Positions 15,834 to 22,736 of a stretch of 36,146 nucleotides of DNA are shown here, piece by piece (the first letter of the stretch is position 1; each line of letters starts with the position of its first letter). Where the stretch lies: assembly GCA_964520985.1 (NCBI GenBank), contig CAZFPB010000013.1, positions 1-36,146 on the forward strand. The letters run 5' to 3'. The position numbers and the translations under genes were made by a program. This stretch comes from CAYSGL01 sp964520985. Its GTDB lineage: Bacteria; Pseudomonadota; Alphaproteobacteria; Micavibrionales; Micavibrionaceae. The notes beneath the pieces were generated by a model. That model made no database searches. It had not been told where the DNA came from and saw only the letters and a list, made by a program, of their open reading frames with translations.

Positions 15834-15906
15834 TCGCGGGAGCCGGACTCGAACCGGCGACCTTCGGCTTATGAGGCCGACGAGCTACCACCTGCTCTAC
15901 CCCGCA
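15834..15906 (-). tRNA. tRNA with CAT anticodon (tRNA-Met-like)
   Basis: All arms can be folded on the minus strand: a 7-bp acceptor TGCGGGG/TCCCGCG with T.G at the end and G.T at position 7, D stem GAGC/GCTC with loop AGGTGGTA, anticodon stem TCGGC/GCCGA with loop CTCATAA, variable loop AGGTC, and T arm GCCGG-TTCGAGT-CCGGC. The gene is 73 nt and CCA is not encoded. The body resembles initiator tRNA, but the three consecutive G-C pairs of initiators are not kept in the anticodon stem. Elongator Met, or Ile with a modified C34, is therefore possible. It lies in the sense direction between the major capsid gene and a head gene. Confidence 0.9.
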
Positions 15907-15911
15907 GAGAT

Positions 15912-15930
15912 GCCGGCGATGCGCGCCGGC
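15912..15930 (-). terminator. Hairpin after the major capsid gene
   Basis: A 7-bp perfect stem GCCGGCG/CGCCGGC with loop ATGCG lies 9 nt after the capsid stop codon and 5 nt before the tRNA. It has no U-run. It could damp transcription past the capsid gene, protect the capsid mRNA 3' end, or help processing of the tRNA 5' end. Confidence 0.5.
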
Positions 15931-15939
15931 TCGCTTACG

Positions 15940-17013
15940 TCACTGCGCGATGCCGTCGAAGAACGTGCCCATCTTCGGATCCACGATCAGCATGCCCTGA
16001 TAAAGGTCCAGGATCCACGTCGTGGACCCGCCCATGCCGATGCGCGGCGCATCGGTGTTGCGGATCTGGAACCCGTTAGCCGCGACGCCTTCGTAGACGA
16101 CGCGCGCGAATCCCGTCGCCTGGCCGTTGAGGTTCACCGTCGGGCCGGTGTCGCCCATGGTTGCGGTCACGTCGAGTCCATCGGCGTCGTACGTGAGCAG
16201 CGCGTCCTCGGAGGTGATGCACCGCGCATTGACCGCATCGAGGCCCTCGGCCGCGGTGTTGTAGATGCCGCTCGAGCACATGACCCTAAGACCGAGGAGC
16301 GCCGAAAGCTGCGCCTCGGTCGCGATCGGCAGTTGCATCACCGCCGCCACCGACGCGCCGAGGATCTGCGACCGCACGAACGGGTTCGTCGCGAGCGCCT
16401 CGAACGCCTTGTAGCCACAGCGCAGCGCCGTGGGCCGCTTGCCCGAGCGCAGGTGCTGAATGCCGACCTCGGCGCGGATGCCCGGTACCGGATCCTTGGT
16501 CTTATCCGACCAGTAGGCCCGGTTCATCGTCGTCGTGCCCTCGGCGCCGGAATCGGAGCCGGCGCCGCTCACCGTGCGGTACCAGCTCGCACTCGCCATC
16601 TTGGACGCAAGGCGCATCTCCGTGTGGATGTTCGCCTGCTGTCCCAGCGCGCGCGGGATGATCTGCGGCACGTTCATGCCGAACTTGTAGCCGAGCTTGG
16701 CCGCGTCGGAGGCGGACAGCACGAACTCGAGCGACTGACCGTCGGTGGTGTAGTCCACCGTCGACACGCCGAGCGAAGCGATCGGCGCCTCGCTGTGCTC
16801 GCTCGACCGCTTGCCGATCGCCGGACGGTTGATGTCGGCCTGGCTGACGATCGCGAGCTTCCCGCTCTCGGCGGGAACGCGAATGACGGGCAGGCCGCGC
16901 ACTGCGACGAAATCGGTGTCGTTCTGCCAGAACTCCATGGCCTGGCTCGAGACGATCGGATCGTACGACGGGTGCTGGTAGTTGTTGTTGCTCTTGGTGA
17001 CGCGCTGGCTCAT
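15940..17013 (-). CDS. Major capsid protein (357 aa)
   Basis: It lies directly after the cement protein and protease/scaffold gene, as in HK97-fold heads. It is rich in mixed alpha/beta segments (GLPVIRVPAESGKLAIVSQA, then HTEMRLASKMASASWYRTVS and ALRCGYKAFEALATNPFVRS), and near the C-terminus has GGSTTWILDLYQGMLIVDPK, usual for the peripheral domain. At 357 residues it fits the family. The start is the ATG at 17013, with the leader CCACAAGGAATCAGCC, similar to two other leaders in this module. It is followed by a hairpin, consistent with high expression. No prohead-protease cleavage site can be fixed by eye. Confidence 0.88.
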   Translation of the reverse strand: MSQRVTKSNNNYQHPSYDPIVSSQAMEFWQNDTDFVAVRGLPVIRVPAESGKLAIVSQADINRPAIGKRSSEHSEAPIASLGVSTVDYTTDGQSLEFVLSASDAAKLGYKFGMNVPQIIPRALGQQANIHTEMRLASKMASASWYRTVSGAGSDSGAEGTTTMNRAYWSDKTKDPVPGIRAEVGIQHLRSGKRPTALRCGYKAFEALATNPFVRSQILGASVAAVMQLPIATEAQLSALLGLRVMCSSGIYNTAAEGLDAVNARCITSEDALLTYDADGLDVTATMGDTGPTVNLNGQATGFARVVYEGVAANGFQIRNTDAPRIGMGGSTTWILDLYQGMLIVDPKMGTFFDGIAQ

Positions 17014-17032
17014 GGCTGATTCCTTGTGGTGG
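17011..17032 (-). promoter_or_regulatory. Shared capsid-module leader, copy 1 (capsid)
   Basis: Minus strand ACCACAAGGAATCAGCCATG. It shares CCACAAG, at a similar distance from the start, with the leaders of the cement gene (17419-17440) and of the internal scaffold start (18145-18166). The AAGGA provides the ribosome binding site. Confidence 0.55.
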
Positions 17033-17058
17033 TGTTGCTAGGCGTGGTCAGCCACGCA

Positions 17059-17421
17059 TCAGGTGCCGTCGCCGACGTCGTCGGTCCAGAGCGCGGTGAT
17101 GTACGCGCCGGCCGCGCCGGCCTCGAGCGCCTTGGCGCGGACGTAGTCGCCGGCCGCCGCGGTCAGCGCGAGGCCGTTCGCGTCGGTCGTGAGCCTCGCG
17201 CCCTTGGCGACCGCGACCGCGCCGACCTTGACCTTGACCTTCTTGCCGACCTGGACGCCGCACGCCTCGCCGCTGCTGGCGTCCGAGAAGGCGATGCCGT
17301 CGGCCTTCTCGCCTTCGGTGTCGCAAGCGTTCAGGACGCCCGCGACAAGCTTGACGAACTGACCGCGGGCGATCGCTTCGCCCGCGTCGATGTCGACAAT
17401 GTCTGCGTTGTGAGTGGCCAT
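17059..17421 (-). CDS. Capsid cement / decoration protein, DUF2190-like (120 aa)
   Basis: Small, Ala/Gly/Val-rich and beta-rich. It reads IDAGEAIARGQFVKLVAGVL, then GIAFSDASSGEACGVQVGKK, KVGAVAVAKGARLTTDANGL and GDYVRAKALEAGAAGAYITA. The order of strands and the G.a..G..G.V...G pattern are typical of the DUF2190 capsid cement family, which trimerises on the outer capsid. Its place between protease/scaffold and major capsid genes is standard. The leader holds CCCACAAGCGAGAAGAATC. Confidence 0.85.
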   Translation of the reverse strand: MATHNADIVDIDAGEAIARGQFVKLVAGVLNACDTEGEKADGIAFSDASSGEACGVQVGKKVKVKVGAVAVAKGARLTTDANGLALTAAAGDYVRAKALEAGAAGAYITALWTDDVGDGT

Positions 17422-17440
17422 GATTCTTCTCGCTTGTGGG
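17419..17440 (-). promoter_or_regulatory. Shared capsid-module leader, copy 2 (cement)
   Basis: Minus strand CCACAAGCGAGAAGAATCATG (17440 to 17419, ending in the start codon). GCGAGAAGAA acts as the ribosome binding region. It agrees closely with the leader of the internal scaffold start. Confidence 0.6.
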
Positions 17441-17466
17441 AGTGATGAGGAGGCGGTGATGTGCGA

Positions 17467-18147
17467 CTACGCGCGGGACTCGTCGTAGGCGCGCTTGAGC
17501 GAGGCGCCCTCCTCGGTGTCCCCGAAGCGAGGCAGGCCGACCGTCCACTTCGTGGTCAGGTCGATGTTGTTGGCCTTACAGAAGGCGACGAGGCCCTTCT
17601 CGAGCTGCGCCTTCGGATTGCCGCCGGCATCGCCGCGCTGGCCGTTCGCCTCGCCGTCGGAGCCCGGCGCGACCGCGCGGCTCTTGATGATCGCGTTCGC
17701 GCCCTTGAGCGCCTCGATCATCTTGGTCTGCATCTCGGCGCTCTCGCCGCTCTTGCGGACGGCCTTGATGAGCGCGGCGTGCGTCGCGTCGTCGCCGGGC
17801 ATGCCGCCGACCGTCTCCTTCGCGGCCTTCTCGATCTCGACGCGCTCGTTCTTCTCGACCTCGTCGCGGAGGCGCTTCGCGAGCGAGTAGCCCTGCGTCG
17901 ACTTGTGGTAGTCGACGCCGTCGAGCGTGAACTCGACCGGGTCGGCCTTCTCGGCCAGCTCGATCGCCTGGTTCCGCTCGATCTCGTTCTTCGCGAGGAA
18001 CTGCTCCTGCGCGTCGGCGGCGAGCGTGTCCAGGTGCGTCTTGTGTGCGCCGCTCAGCTTGGCGACGCGCTCGAGGTGCGTGTTGCGCTTCTCGAGCGTC
18101 GCGAGCTTCTCAGCGGTGGCGTCGGTTTCGTTGGCCTTGGTCGTCAT
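17467..18147 (-). CDS. Nested scaffold protein from internal start (226 aa)
   Basis: The in-frame ATG at 18147 is preceded by CCCACAAGCGGAGAACTCC, with GGAG 6 nt upstream. This leader is nearly the same as those before the cement and capsid genes, although here it lies within a coding region. The product starts MTTKANETDATAEKL. It holds the coiled coil and ends in the C-terminal segment LEKGLVAFCKANNIDLTTKW, a plausible capsid-binding tail. Lambda C/Nu3 has the same layout: protease gene with an in-frame scaffold at its 3' end. Separate expression is inferred from the leader, not shown. Confidence 0.7.
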   Translation of the reverse strand: MTTKANETDATAEKLATLEKRNTHLERVAKLSGAHKTHLDTLAADAQEQFLAKNEIERNQAIELAEKADPVEFTLDGVDYHKSTQGYSLAKRLRDEVEKNERVEIEKAAKETVGGMPGDDATHAALIKAVRKSGESAEMQTKMIEALKGANAIIKSRAVAPGSDGEANGQRGDAGGNPKAQLEKGLVAFCKANNIDLTTKWTVGLPRFGDTEEGASLKRAYDESRA

Positions 18148-19053
18148 GGAGTTCTCCGCTTGTGGGTTCACCTTCACGGCGTTCACCGATCGGGTCGATT
18201 CGCCTGCACGCTGCTTCATCGCGCTGTGATTCGTCGTCGGTGCGCGCATCTCCACGCTCGTCACGACGACCGCGCCCTCGGGCACCACGACCACCGCCGG
18301 CTGCCCCTCGGCGAGCCCGTGCGTGTGGCCGCTGTCGGCGAGGATGACGACGGCGCCGCTCGCGTCGCGGCTCACCGCGTGCGAGTGCGTCGTCTCCGCG
18401 CCCGCCGACGTCGCCCACGAGCACCACATCGATCCGTCCTCGCAGATGTCGAGCTGGTGCTGGTGCCCGTCGACCTCGTCGGTGTAGAGCGAGACCTGCT
18501 TCTTGACCGGCTGGCCGTCCGTCGGGTGCAGCTTGCTCGTGCGCGCCTTCTCGAGCGGCTGGCGTGCGCCCTCGCCCGCGATCGAGAACCCGGTGAGTTC
18601 GCCATCCTTGAAGCGCTTGTAGGTCTCCGCGCTCGGCTTGACCGCGACGGCGAGACCGATCACGTCGGCGCTGATGCCCATGGCCTTGTTGATCTCGGGC
18701 AGGAGCGGCCATGCGTAGACGATCTTCCCGTCCTTCTCGAAGTCGTGGTTGACGTCGGTCCTGCCGCCATCCTCGATGAACGCGGTCACAACCTTGAGGA
18801 AGTCGGCGTCGATCGCGTCGTCCTGGAAATCGACGTGCGGCGTCTTGCCGCCGTCCATCGACGACGCGAACGCATAGCCGAACACGAGGCCGAGCTCGTC
18901 GGAGAGCTTCGAGACCTTCGCCTTGAGCGAGAACTCGTCGGAGTTGCGCTTGAGCAGTAGCGCGGCGCCGCCCGCGCCCTGCGCGGGGAAGTCGCAGCTC
19001 GACAGCCAGTCGAGTTTCGTCAGCTTCAGCTTGGCCGGCTTCTCGTTCGCCAT
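17467..19053 (-). CDS. Prohead protease (XkdF-like) fused to scaffold (528 aa)
   Basis: Residues about 45-165 form the XkdF-like / S78-type protease domain: FGYAFASSMDGGKTPHVDFQ, then TDVNHDFEKDG with His103 and GELTGFSIAGEG with Ser157, the likely catalytic pair. Residues about 205-265 hold a His-rich insertion (DEVDGHQHQLD, TTHSHAVSRD, DSGHTHGLAEG) that could bind metal. From residue 303 the protein is a charged coiled coil (DATAEKLATLEKRNTHLERV) typical of scaffolds. A strong internal start at codon 303 likely gives a separate scaffold. The gene starts after the junction motif with GAGCGTGAGGGC. It cuts itself and scaffold during head maturation in related phages. Confidence 0.85.
   Translation of the reverse strand: MANEKPAKLKLTKLDWLSSCDFPAQGAGGAALLLKRNSDEFSLKAKVSKLSDELGLVFGYAFASSMDGGKTPHVDFQDDAIDADFLKVVTAFIEDGGRTDVNHDFEKDGKIVYAWPLLPEINKAMGISADVIGLAVAVKPSAETYKRFKDGELTGFSIAGEGARQPLEKARTSKLHPTDGQPVKKQVSLYTDEVDGHQHQLDICEDGSMWCSWATSAGAETTHSHAVSRDASGAVVILADSGHTHGLAEGQPAVVVVPEGAVVVTSVEMRAPTTNHSAMKQRAGESTRSVNAVKVNPQAENSMTTKANETDATAEKLATLEKRNTHLERVAKLSGAHKTHLDTLAADAQEQFLAKNEIERNQAIELAEKADPVEFTLDGVDYHKSTQGYSLAKRLRDEVEKNERVEIEKAAKETVGGMPGDDATHAALIKAVRKSGESAEMQTKMIEALKGANAIIKSRAVAPGSDGEANGQRGDAGGNPKAQLEKGLVAFCKANNIDLTTKWTVGLPRFGDTEEGASLKRAYDESRA
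18145..18166 (-). promoter_or_regulatory. Shared capsid-module leader, copy 3 (internal scaffold start)
   Basis: Minus strand CCACAAGCGGAGAACTCCATG, inside the protease/scaffold gene. CCACAAGCG, the purine run and the spacing match the cement leader, so the DNA sequence seems kept for initiation, not only for the amino acids it encodes. Confidence 0.65.
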
Positions 19054-19081
19054 GCCCTCACGCTCGCCGTCCGGCGCGCGA

Positions 19082-19092
19082 GGGACGATTCG
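19082..19092 (-). repeat. Junction motif copy, GGGACGATTCG
   Basis: Directly adjacent to the TAG stop of the methyltransferase gene. In the leftward direction it is followed by CCGGACGGCGAGCGTGAGGG before the protease ATG, so both halves of the bipartite motif are present. Confidence 0.65.
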
Positions 19093-19752
19093 CTAGCCGC
19101 GCGTGAACACGAGCCGATGTCCGCCGCGCTTCAGCGCGTGCGGCCACGCACCCGTGATCGCGGCGCCCCGCGCGAGGAACAGCGCTTCGAGCTCGGGCGT
19201 GTAGCACGCGCCGTCGGGCTCGCGGTTGAGCTCGAGCGCGAGGCGCCCGCCGGGCTTGAGATGTGCGAATGCGTCGCTGAGAAACCACGCCCATTCGCCG
19301 ACGCTCCACGGCGCGTGAACATGGCCATTGAAGGTCACCATGAACGCCGCGATCAGGTCGAACTCGGGCGCCGTGTTGAGCGATCCGAATGGCCGCACGT
19401 CGTGCGTGGCCACGTCGACGCCGAGCGCGACCGCAAGCTCGCGGTAGATGTCTTCACGCCCCGACCAGTCCGAGGCGATGACGCGATGCCCGAGATCGCG
19501 GCAGACGAGCGGGAAGTAGCCCGCGCCCGTGCCGAGATCGAGGACGCGCGCCGGCCCCATGCGATCCAAGCCCAGCACGACCGCCCGCCGCGCGCAGATG
19601 CGGATCCACCGCTCGGCGTCGAGGTACTTGCTCGGGTTTGGGCCCGAGGTTGATCCGTCGTCGTGCTTCTTCGCAACGGCCGCCAACGCCTCGCGGTCCA
19701 GCGCGACGACGACGCGCGCCGTCAGTGCGTCCACCCTCTCGTCCAGCGTCAT
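19093..19752 (-). CDS. SAM-dependent methyltransferase (219 aa)
   Basis: A class I methyltransferase fold is clear: motif I VLDLGTGAGYF at about residues 70-80, an acidic residue after the second strand (IASDW), the segment EFDLIAAFMVTFNGHVHAPW, and GGRLALELNREPDG near the end. No DNA-methylase catalytic motif (DPPY, PC) is present, so the target is more likely a small molecule, sugar or protein. It overlaps the glycosyltransferase gene as ATGA, which suggests joint action, for example methylation of a transferred sugar. It lies within the head gene module and is not part of the conserved head set. Confidence 0.82.
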   Translation of the reverse strand: MTLDERVDALTARVVVALDREALAAVAKKHDDGSTSGPNPSKYLDAERWIRICARRAVVLGLDRMGPARVLDLGTGAGYFPLVCRDLGHRVIASDWSGREDIYRELAVALGVDVATHDVRPFGSLNTAPEFDLIAAFMVTFNGHVHAPWSVGEWAWFLSDAFAHLKPGGRLALELNREPDGACYTPELEALFLARGAAITGAWPHALKRGGHRLVFTRG

Positions 19753-20684
19753 GCTGCCTGCTCCTGTTGTTGCGCGAGCGCGCGATCGAAAGCGTCACCC
19801 CACGCCGGCGCGACGTGCGCCCATGTCCTGCTCGCGAGCATCTCCTCGGCGTTGCGATGACCGACGGCGCGCACATGGTCCACGTTCGCCGCGCACCACG
19901 CGAACGCCTCGCGAAATGCCTCGGGCGAGCGCTCCACGATGAGCCCGTTATCGCCGTGCCGGACGAGCTCGGGCGCGATGCCGACGTCGACCGTCACGGG
20001 AAAGCAGCCGCACGCCATGCCCTCGATGAGCGGACGCGGATCGCCCTCGGCGTCGCTGGCGCAGGTGATGACGTCGATGCCGTTGTAGAACGCGGGCATC
20101 TCGGCTTGCGACAGTTCACCCCGCGGCGTCCCGGGTCCGACGGCGACGAGATCCGGCCAGGCGTCGCGGATGACCCGCACGCGCTTGTCCGGTTGCTTCT
20201 CGCTGCCGGCCCAGCCGACGACGAGCCGGCCCGAGCGTCGCCCCTCGTCGCCAAACGCCTCGGGATGGAAGCCCTTGGCTCCGAGCGAGACCTCGGACGG
20301 CGCGAGCGCCGAGTGACCGCGTGGGTTGCCGGCGTGTGCGGCGAGCCCGTCGGCGACGATGCCGAGCAGTCGTCGCGACGGAACAATCACGCCGGCCGAC
20401 CGTCCGAGGTACTTGCGCGCGAGGATGTGCGGCGAGAGCCGGCCGTACTTGCGCTGCGCCCAGCGGTGCGACGAGACCTGCTTGACGACGCGCCGGCCGT
20501 AGTGCTGCTCGAGGCCGCCGCGCCACCAGAAGTCGACGATGAGCGAGGCGTCGGGAGCCGCGGTGATGACCTCATCGATCGCGTAGATGATGCGCATGTC
20601 GAAGCGGCGCGAGAGATGCTGCACGAGCGCCTGCGCCGTGAAGTCGTAGGACCAGCCGGGCGAGCCGGGGCAGAGGAGAATCAC
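19749..20684 (-). CDS. Glycosyltransferase, GT4-like (311 aa)
   Basis: The GTG at 20684 is chosen because it overlaps the MuF stop as GTGA and has GGAGG 5 nt upstream. Residues about 1-30 form a Rossmann-like start (ILLCPGSPGWSYDFTAQALV). The C-terminal domain begins near SGRLVVGWAGSEKQPDKRVR and holds the GT4 donor-site motif EGDPRPLIEGMACGCFPV, with the EX7E pair (EGDPRPLIE). It should move a sugar from a nucleotide donor, probably in the cytoplasm. Acceptor unknown: virion proteins, host surface glycans or DNA are options. The tight link to a methyltransferase points to a modified sugar. Confidence 0.85.
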   Translation of the reverse strand: MILLCPGSPGWSYDFTAQALVQHLSRRFDMRIIYAIDEVITAAPDASLIVDFWWRGGLEQHYGRRVVKQVSSHRWAQRKYGRLSPHILARKYLGRSAGVIVPSRRLLGIVADGLAAHAGNPRGHSALAPSEVSLGAKGFHPEAFGDEGRRSGRLVVGWAGSEKQPDKRVRVIRDAWPDLVAVGPGTPRGELSQAEMPAFYNGIDVITCASDAEGDPRPLIEGMACGCFPVTVDVGIAPELVRHGDNGLIVERSPEAFREAFAWCAANVDHVRAVGHRNAEEMLASRTWAHVAPAWGDAFDRALAQQQEQAA

Positions 20685-21658
20685 GCTGCCCTCCTTCGCT
20701 TTGCGAGGTTGAACGCCGTGCTCTTGCAGCATCTGCAGTTCGCGCAGTGCTTCGCGCCGCCTCGCGGGTCGCCCGGTCCGCTCATGCGGACACCGTCGGG
20801 CAACACGAAGTCCTCGCCGAACTTCACGCGCACGCCGTCCATTGCTTGGTGCTCGGGGCGAGCGTCCTGCGTCGCCGGGCCCGCGTGCCACTCGCTGTCG
20901 AGTTGCTCGGCCTCGACGTCGCCGCGCCGCACAGCCTGTCGCATCGCATCGTCGGCGCCGTCGTGCGCGTTCCGCAGCGCCTCGGTGCGCGCGATGGTCT
21001 CGGCGCGATACGTGATGGCGTTCTGCCGATACCGCTCGACGTAGTCGTCAACCTGCGCCGGCGTCAGCGTGCCGTCGTCGCGATCGAGTCGACGCAGCGT
21101 GCGATCGGCGTGGCCGCTCGACAGTTCGTAGCCGGTCGCGCGGAGGTAGTCGCCGGCCTCGAGCGCGCGGCGATAGTTCGCGACCCACTGCTCTTGCTGC
21201 GCCGTGAGCCCGATGCTGTCGCGAAAGTCCTGCGCGATGCGACGCGGGTTGACGCCGCTGCCCGCGCCCTCGATGATCGCGCGCTGCGTGACCTGTCGAG
21301 CGACCTGATACTGCTCGAGCTGAAAGCCCTGGACGAGCTCGAGCTGGTTCGCGCGCGCCCTGGCAACCACCTCAGGCGACGCCGTGTCGAAGCGGATCAG
21401 TCGGTCGGCGACATGGCCATCGAGCCAGTCGCTCGCGTGCTGGCCGGCGTAGACGTACTGCGCGTGGACGTCGGCCGCCAGCTTGGCCGCTGCGGCGTCA
21501 GCGCCGATGATCGCGTTCGCGTAGTTGCCGCGGAGAATGCGCTCCTCGATCGCGGCGAGGCTGTTCTGCTCGCGCAACCACACGACCACGTCGTCGTAGC
21601 TGACGCCCACGCGTTGCGCGATGGCCGCGAGGAGCTTGCGGATGTCGCGCTCGCTCAT
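20681..21658 (-). CDS. MuF-like head morphogenesis protein (325 aa)
   Basis: Helical through most of its length, with the MuF core near residues 205-295: DYVERYRQNAITYRAETIAR, TEALRNAHDGADDA, then EWHAGPATQDARPEHQAMDG. The typical Cys end (GGAKHCANCRCCKSTAF) is present. This family is an internal head protein needed for assembly or found as a minor capsid protein. It follows portal and connector genes, as usual. The ATG at 21658 follows a 109-nt gap from the neck gene in which I see no convincing gene. Confidence 0.85.
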   Translation of the reverse strand: MSERDIRKLLAAIAQRVGVSYDDVVVWLREQNSLAAIEERILRGNYANAIIGADAAAAKLAADVHAQYVYAGQHASDWLDGHVADRLIRFDTASPEVVARARANQLELVQGFQLEQYQVARQVTQRAIIEGAGSGVNPRRIAQDFRDSIGLTAQQEQWVANYRRALEAGDYLRATGYELSSGHADRTLRRLDRDDGTLTPAQVDDYVERYRQNAITYRAETIARTEALRNAHDGADDAMRQAVRRGDVEAEQLDSEWHAGPATQDARPEHQAMDGVRVKFGEDFVLPDGVRMSGPGDPRGGAKHCANCRCCKSTAFNLAKRRRAA

Positions 21659-21767
21659 TGCAGCACCGAGAAAGATCGACGACGACGCGCTGTTTCATGA
21701 CAGCCACTACGCAGGCGCGTCACAGGATCTCCCTGCGCACCATGGCGCGTCGTCGTCGAGAACAAGA

Positions 21768-22175
21768 TCAACCTCCGCCTGCCCGGGTCATGCACTCCCA
21801 CACGGCGCCGACGCCCGTCGGATCGCTCGCGCCGTCTGCGGAGATCGTGAACGTCTTGCCCTGATGCACGATGCGGTCGCCTGCGCGCGGCTCGATGCCG
21901 TCGGGCAGGGTCGCGCCGAGGATCGTGAACCCGACGAACGACGCACGGGCTTGTGCGCCCGTGAGCTGTGCGTTCTGCCAGAACTGCCAGTAGGCTCGAC
22001 GTGAGACGCCCTTGCGGCCCTTGCACTTGTAGTTCGTTGTCGAGAGCGCCGTGCCTGCGGTTAGCTCGGTGCCGCGCGCTCCGGGCTGCACGCGCACGAG
22101 CGTCATCGGACCGAAGCCGATCAGCTTCTGGCCGCCGAGGCCGCGCGCGATCATCTTGGCAAGTTGGTTCGCCAT
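21768..22175 (-). CDS. Putative head closure / neck protein (135 aa)
   Basis: Starts at the ATG at 22175, 3 nt after the connector stop. An amphipathic start (MANQLAKMIARGLGGQKLIG) is followed by a beta-rich core (FGPMTLVRVQPGARGTELTA; FVGFTILGATLPDGIEPRAG; DRIVHQGKTFTISADGASDP). The latter is a small barrel pattern like that of head closure proteins (a strand followed by a D.I...G..Y.I turn). Size and place just after the head-tail connector fit. Family is inferred from these features only. Confidence 0.68.
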   Translation of the reverse strand: MANQLAKMIARGLGGQKLIGFGPMTLVRVQPGARGTELTAGTALSTTNYKCKGRKGVSRRAYWQFWQNAQLTGAQARASFVGFTILGATLPDGIEPRAGDRIVHQGKTFTISADGASDPTGVGAVWECMTRAGGG

Positions 22176-22178
22176 GGA

Positions 22179-22736
22179 TCACCACGGCTCGTCGCGATCG
22201 AAATCGCGACACGGGCCGAACGGGTTGACGCACGAGCCCGTCGACGATGACCCGCCCTCGGCGCCGATGTCCGCCGTGCTCGTCGCGAGGTACTGGCCCA
22301 CGAGCTTCATCAGGACCGGCGGCAGGAGCGACGCCGTCCCGCGCTGCGTGCTCGTCGGCGAGAAGTAGGTGACGCTCGCGCCGCCGGCGCCCATGCTCTG
22401 GATGTTCGAGCTCTGGTCCTCGATGGTCAGCACGCTCTCGTCGTCGAGCGCGAGGCGCGCGAGCTCGTAGCTCGCGACGCGGAACGGATAGCCCGCATCG
22501 CCGTCCGCCGTCGCGTCCGCCTGTAGCGCATCACGGGCCGCGAATGTCGTGTAGTCCTCGCCCCACGGCAGGCGATCGAGGAAGCGCCCCGCACGCACGA
22601 ACAGCCGCTGCAAGGTCTCGTCGGTCTCGAGGTCATCCCATGCATCGGTCTCGGCGCCGAGGTAGTCGAGCGCACCCGCGAGCGAGCCGTAGATGCGCGC
22701 CGAGGCTGCGTTCGCGAACGTGATCGTCTCGCTCAT
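22179..22736 (-). CDS. Head-tail connector protein (185 aa)
   Basis: The ATG at 22736 overlaps the portal stop as ATGA. The pattern ETDAWDDLETDETLQRLFVR, then AGRFLDRLPWGEDYTTFAAR and VASYELARLALDDE is that of the connector family (also annotated DnaT-like) that binds the portal ring. These have a helix starting with W..L, an R/A-rich helix with D and W, and a late helix with ELA. The C-terminal 60 residues are Ser/Gly-rich and less ordered, with two cysteines (GSCVNPFGPCRDF). Confidence 0.78.
   Translation of the reverse strand: MSETITFANAASARIYGSLAGALDYLGAETDAWDDLETDETLQRLFVRAGRFLDRLPWGEDYTTFAARDALQADATADGDAGYPFRVASYELARLALDDESVLTIEDQSSNIQSMGAGGASVTYFSPTSTQRGTASLLPPVLMKLVGQYLATSTADIGAEGGSSSTGSCVNPFGPCRDFDRDEPW

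Noticed and set aside
21655..21724. 22-codon open frame from GTG in the gap before the MuF gene
   Set aside because: Arg-rich, very short and not protein-like, although a GGGAGA precedes the GTG and the end overlaps the next ATG.
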